From an uncultured Rubrobacteraceae bacterium (GTDB lineage: Bacteria > Actinomycetota > Rubrobacteria > Rubrobacterales > Rubrobacteraceae), in assembly GCA_902805975.1 (NCBI GenBank), contig CADCUT010000120.1, forward strand, positions 1-33,624: a stretch of DNA of 33,624 nucleotides. The letters are read 5' to 3'. This document shows, in pieces, positions 31,467 to 33,624 of the stretch. The position numbers were made by a program, and so were the translations under genes. Within the stretch, counting starts at the first letter, position 1; each line of letters starts with the position of its first letter. A model generated the notes under the pieces. That model did not search any database. It saw nothing but the letters and a program-made list of their open reading frames with translations, and was not told the DNA's origin.

Positions 31467-32066
31467 GTGGCGAAGAGGATGATGCTGGTGCTCTCGATAG
31501 GGACCCTGCTCGTGGTACTGGCGGGCGGGGTCGCGCTGGCGAAGACGTTCACCGGCACCGGCGGCAACGACAACATCGAGGGAACCCGCAACGCCGACGA
31601 GATCTCCGCTCGCGCTGGCAACGACACGGTCGATGGCAACAACGGCGGCGACACGATCAACGGCGGCGCGGGAAAGGACGATATCCACGGCGGCCCCGGT
31701 AACGACACCACCTACGGTCTCGCCGGCGTAGACAGGCTATCCGACAGCGAGGGCGACGACCGCGTCTTCGGCTTCGGTGGATCCGACGAGATCATCACCT
31801 CGCATCCCGGCGACGACCAGTTTCACGGCGGCGAGGGCGGCGACTACTTTGGTGGCCCCCCCTGCTGCAGCTACGGCTCCATAGGCACCGACCTGTTCGA
31901 CGGCGGGGACGGCGACGACACCATCGAAGCAACCGATCAGATGGGCCTCTCGCCCAACCAGCCGGACGTCGTCGAGTGCGGCCCTGGCACGGACAAGGTC
32001 AGAGCTGACCCCGACGACGATGTGGCCGCCGACTGCGAAGACGTGAGGCTCGTCCGGAACGAGTAA
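31467..32066 (+). CDS. Small secreted RTX-like calcium-binding protein, second
   Basis: A 199-residue exported protein, signal peptide MAKRMMLVLSIGTLLVVLAGGVALA. The mature protein contains GGxGxD-type repeats (GTGGNDNIEGTRNADEI, ARAGNDTVDGNNGGDTIN, GGPGNDTTYGLAG, GSDEIITSHPGDDQFHGGEGGD) forming a calcium-bound beta-roll, then GGPPCCSYGSIGTDLFDGG. The C-terminus DVVECGPGTDKVRADPDDDVAADCEDV parallels the end of the 22800 protein. GAGGAGGG precedes GTG 31467; TAGAAT at 31390-31395 is a possible -10. Function unknown, probably extracellular matrix or binding. Confidence 0.87.
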   Translation: MAKRMMLVLSIGTLLVVLAGGVALAKTFTGTGGNDNIEGTRNADEISARAGNDTVDGNNGGDTINGGAGKDDIHGGPGNDTTYGLAGVDRLSDSEGDDRVFGFGGSDEIITSHPGDDQFHGGEGGDYFGGPPCCSYGSIGTDLFDGGDGDDTIEATDQMGLSPNQPDVVECGPGTDKVRADPDDDVAADCEDVRLVRNE

Positions 32067-32158
32067 CGCACCCGCAGGGTGGGCGCGTCGGCCAGAATAT
32101 CTGTCGCTACGCGACTTTCTAACATGGGCGCCACCGCCTGCGCGGCGCTCCTTGCCTC

Positions 32159-32227
32159 CATGCACCGGGGTGCCTAGAAGGGTAGTTCTCCGAATTTCGG
32201 GCCGAGGTGGTTCTCGGAAGTCCTCCG
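32159..32227 (+). repeat. Intergenic GAACTTC repeat, copy 12
   Basis: Head CACCGGGGTGCCTAGAAGGG, arms TTCTCCGAATTTCGGGCC and GGTTCTCGGAAGTCCTCCG. Between the RTX and P-domain-like genes. Confidence 0.75.
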
Positions 32228-32360
32228 ACTAAGGTACTAGGCGATCCAGCCCATTCGTGCGATGCGCTCGCTCGTGAACTCTCTTGATACTGGGGGTGCT
32301 TTAGCGGCACCGGGCGGGGGACGCCCCCGCCCCGGCCCACCACACAGAAGGAGAGCGGGC

Positions 32361-33008
32361 ATGGCAAGAACGGGAAAACTAGGACCGGGGTTGATCGCCA
32401 CGGGGATGGCTGTGGTGTTGGCCGCGGTCCTGCTGGCGCTGCTGGCGTCGGGACCGGCGGACGCCGCATCCCGCTATAAGACCGTCACCAGGACCTTCTC
32501 CAACGCGCAGCCGATCGCGGTCCCCGATGCGGCAACAGAGTTCACGAGCGGCGCGGCTAAGCCCTACCCCTCGGAAATCTCCGTCGCGGGCTTTAGGAAG
32601 GGCAAGGTCCTCGACGCCAACGTGACCCTCAAGGGCTTCGGACACGCGGTCCCCGAAGACGTGCACGTGATGCTCTCCCACGGGGCAACGAACCGTACCG
32701 TGCTGAGCAGCGTGGGCGGAGGCGTCAGCGTCAACGACATCACCCTGAGGCTCGACGACGAGGCGGCCCTACCGATGGGCTACGGAGGCGGTCTCATCAG
32801 CGGCACGTTCAAGCCCACCAACGTCTGGGACGGCGACTTCTTCCCCGCCCCCGCGCCCGCCGCGAGCGATCTGGATAAACTCTCCGGGTTCGACGGCTCG
32901 AACCCCAACGGGCCCTGGCAGCTGTGGATCAGGGACTCCCTCGGAGACTACGTGGGGCAGGTCGACGGGGGCTGGAGCGTCACGATCAAGGCGAGGGTCC
33001 TCCGCTAA
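32361..33008 (+). CDS. Secreted protein with P-domain-like C-terminus
   Basis: A 215-residue secreted protein. MARTGKLGPGLIATGMAVVLAAVLLALLASGPADA is a signal sequence. The mature part is beta-rich: FSNAQPIAVPDAATE, GFGHAVPEDVHVMLSHGATNRTVLSSVGGG, and a final FDGSNPNGPWQLWIRDSLGDYVGQVDGGW, which matches the proprotein-convertase P/Homo B domain pattern, where a Trp-rich GxW...D segment closes the jelly roll. No protease domain is attached, so it may be a structural or binding protein. GGAGAGCGGGC precedes the ATG. Confidence 0.82.
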   Translation: MARTGKLGPGLIATGMAVVLAAVLLALLASGPADAASRYKTVTRTFSNAQPIAVPDAATEFTSGAAKPYPSEISVAGFRKGKVLDANVTLKGFGHAVPEDVHVMLSHGATNRTVLSSVGGGVSVNDITLRLDDEAALPMGYGGGLISGTFKPTNVWDGDFFPAPAPAASDLDKLSGFDGSNPNGPWQLWIRDSLGDYVGQVDGGWSVTIKARVLR

Positions 33009-33172
33009 CGAGGCTCGGGCTGGGGCGGAGGTCTGGCACCCTTGTTCCTCCGTCCCGCTGAAGAAGAAGTCATGGAGGTGCCCGGCGCAAGGCTCCGCCG
33101 ACGCAACCCCGAGGTTCACTCACCGCTTGGCCTCGTAACGGGTGCCGTAACGTTCGGGAGACGGGCGTCCGG

Positions 33173-33178
33173 TAGAGT
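33173..33178 (+). promoter_or_regulatory. TAGAGT box before the partial sensor gene
   Basis: TAGAGT stands 6 nt before ATG 33185 with no ribosome site, another leaderless-type arrangement. The intergenic 33009-33172 shows no gene or repeat. Confidence 0.4.
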
Positions 33179-33184
33179 GGTGGC

Positions 33185-33624
33185 ATGAGGCAACAGACGA
33201 GCGGGCAGGGCCGAGGGGTCGGCGGCATGGGCGACCGAGCTGCCGCCTGGCTGGCCTGGTCGCTGGTGGTAGTGTCAGTGGTTCTGCCCGTTGGCGGGAT
33301 CTCGTTCGCCCTGATGACCCGGTCGCCCGTCCCAGAGCGTCCAACCTACAGCTCAGTAACGCTGCTGGTCCTGGCGCTCGCCTTCTCGGTGGTAGGCGCT
33401 ACCATCGCCTCCCGCCAGCCCCGCAACGCCATAGGCTGGCTCTTCTGCGGCGTGGGCGTCACGATAGGCCTCAACTCCTTCGCGGGAGACTACGCCCAGT
33501 TCTGGCTCGCGGGCGGATTCGGGATGGGCGCCCTCGGCGAGACGGCGGCGTGGTTCTCGTCGTGGTCGTGGGCGCTTCTGGTATTCGTCCCCACGAGCTT
33601 CTTGTTGCTGTTGTTCCCCGACGG
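33185..33624 (+). CDS. Membrane sensor protein (histidine-kinase-like N-terminus), cut at the window edge
   Basis: An open frame of about 146 codons that runs to the edge. Hydrophobic segments are WLAWSLVVVSVVLPVGGISFAL, YSSVTLLVLALAFSVVGATIA, GWLFCGVGVTIGLNSFAG and SSWSWALLVFVPTSFLLLLFP. The ASRQPRNAIGWLFCGVG block is typical of the membrane part of actinobacterial sensor histidine kinases with an extended N-terminal membrane module. The kinase part would lie outside the window, so the identification rests on this segment. A TAGAGT box is 6 nt upstream. Confidence 0.7.
   Translation, partial: MRQQTSGQGRGVGGMGDRAAAWLAWSLVVVSVVLPVGGISFALMTRSPVPERPTYSSVTLLVLALAFSVVGATIASRQPRNAIGWLFCGVGVTIGLNSFAGDYAQFWLAGGFGMGALGETAAWFSSWSWALLVFVPTSFLLLLFPD

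Noticed and set aside
17953-32227. CRISPR array
   Set aside because: The repeats are hundreds of bases to kilobases apart with genes between them, without unit spacing or cas genes.

Overview
The window is GC-rich (well over 60%) bacterial DNA with dense gene packing, frequent GTG/TTG starts and stop/start overlaps. The gene set (YbdK-type glutamate-cysteine ligase, formaldehyde-dehydrogenase-like ADH with its conserved companion, EIIBC/EIIA PTS with a DUF7916 protein, STAND regulators, small RTX-like secreted proteins) points to an actinomycete, most likely Rubrobacter or a close relative. That placement is inference from gene content and style; no rRNA or other phylogenetic marker is present.

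Left half (about 1-17.6 kb) is operon-rich and metabolic: a cut gene and a coiled-coil lipoprotein; mutM overlapping a Cof-type HAD phosphatase; a class I aminotransferase; a trio of small envelope proteins in which two related beta-rich proteins flank a DUF4870 membrane protein; an atypical SDR; a frameshifted glutamate-cysteine ligase followed by an MBL-fold hydrolase and a zinc alcohol dehydrogenase with a conserved partner (probably thiol/aldehyde detoxification); a minus-strand run of HU, a small zinc-ribbon protein and RNase HI; and a sugar-phosphotransferase operon (EIICB, EIIA, DUF7916, NagB-like deaminase, then a HAD phosphatase) divergent from a SIS-domain protein, which together look like amino-sugar uptake and catabolism.

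At 17.74-17.78 kb lies the isolated 3' half of a tRNA-Ala(TGC) gene on the minus strand, a likely integration scar. To its right (17.7-33.6 kb) the style changes: small membrane and secreted proteins, two SAM methyltransferases (one frameshifted in a C8 run), a cupin, a DUF11 protein, two small RTX-like proteins, a large XRE-STAND-TPR regulator, RidA, an SRPBCC protein, an atypical response regulator that lacks its phospho-acceptor Asp, a LysE exporter, a P-domain-like secreted protein and the start of a membrane sensor.

The most striking non-coding feature is a family of about 60-70 bp intergenic repeats, twelve recognisable copies, all in the same orientation and all to the right of the tRNA fragment. 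They share a head, CACCGGAGTGCGTGGAAGG, and two related arms, TTCTCCGAACTTCGG and GGTTCTCGGAAGTTCG, able to pair. Other structural DNA includes a 16-bp perfect inverted repeat between the RTX gene and the STAND regulator, a 212-bp element with about 27-bp terminal inverted repeats, a TetR-like palindrome at 4010-4031, and a heptad tandem repeat at 886-920. Several genes have a TAnnnT-like box only 6-7 nt before the start codon and no Shine-Dalgarno, suggesting leaderless transcripts.
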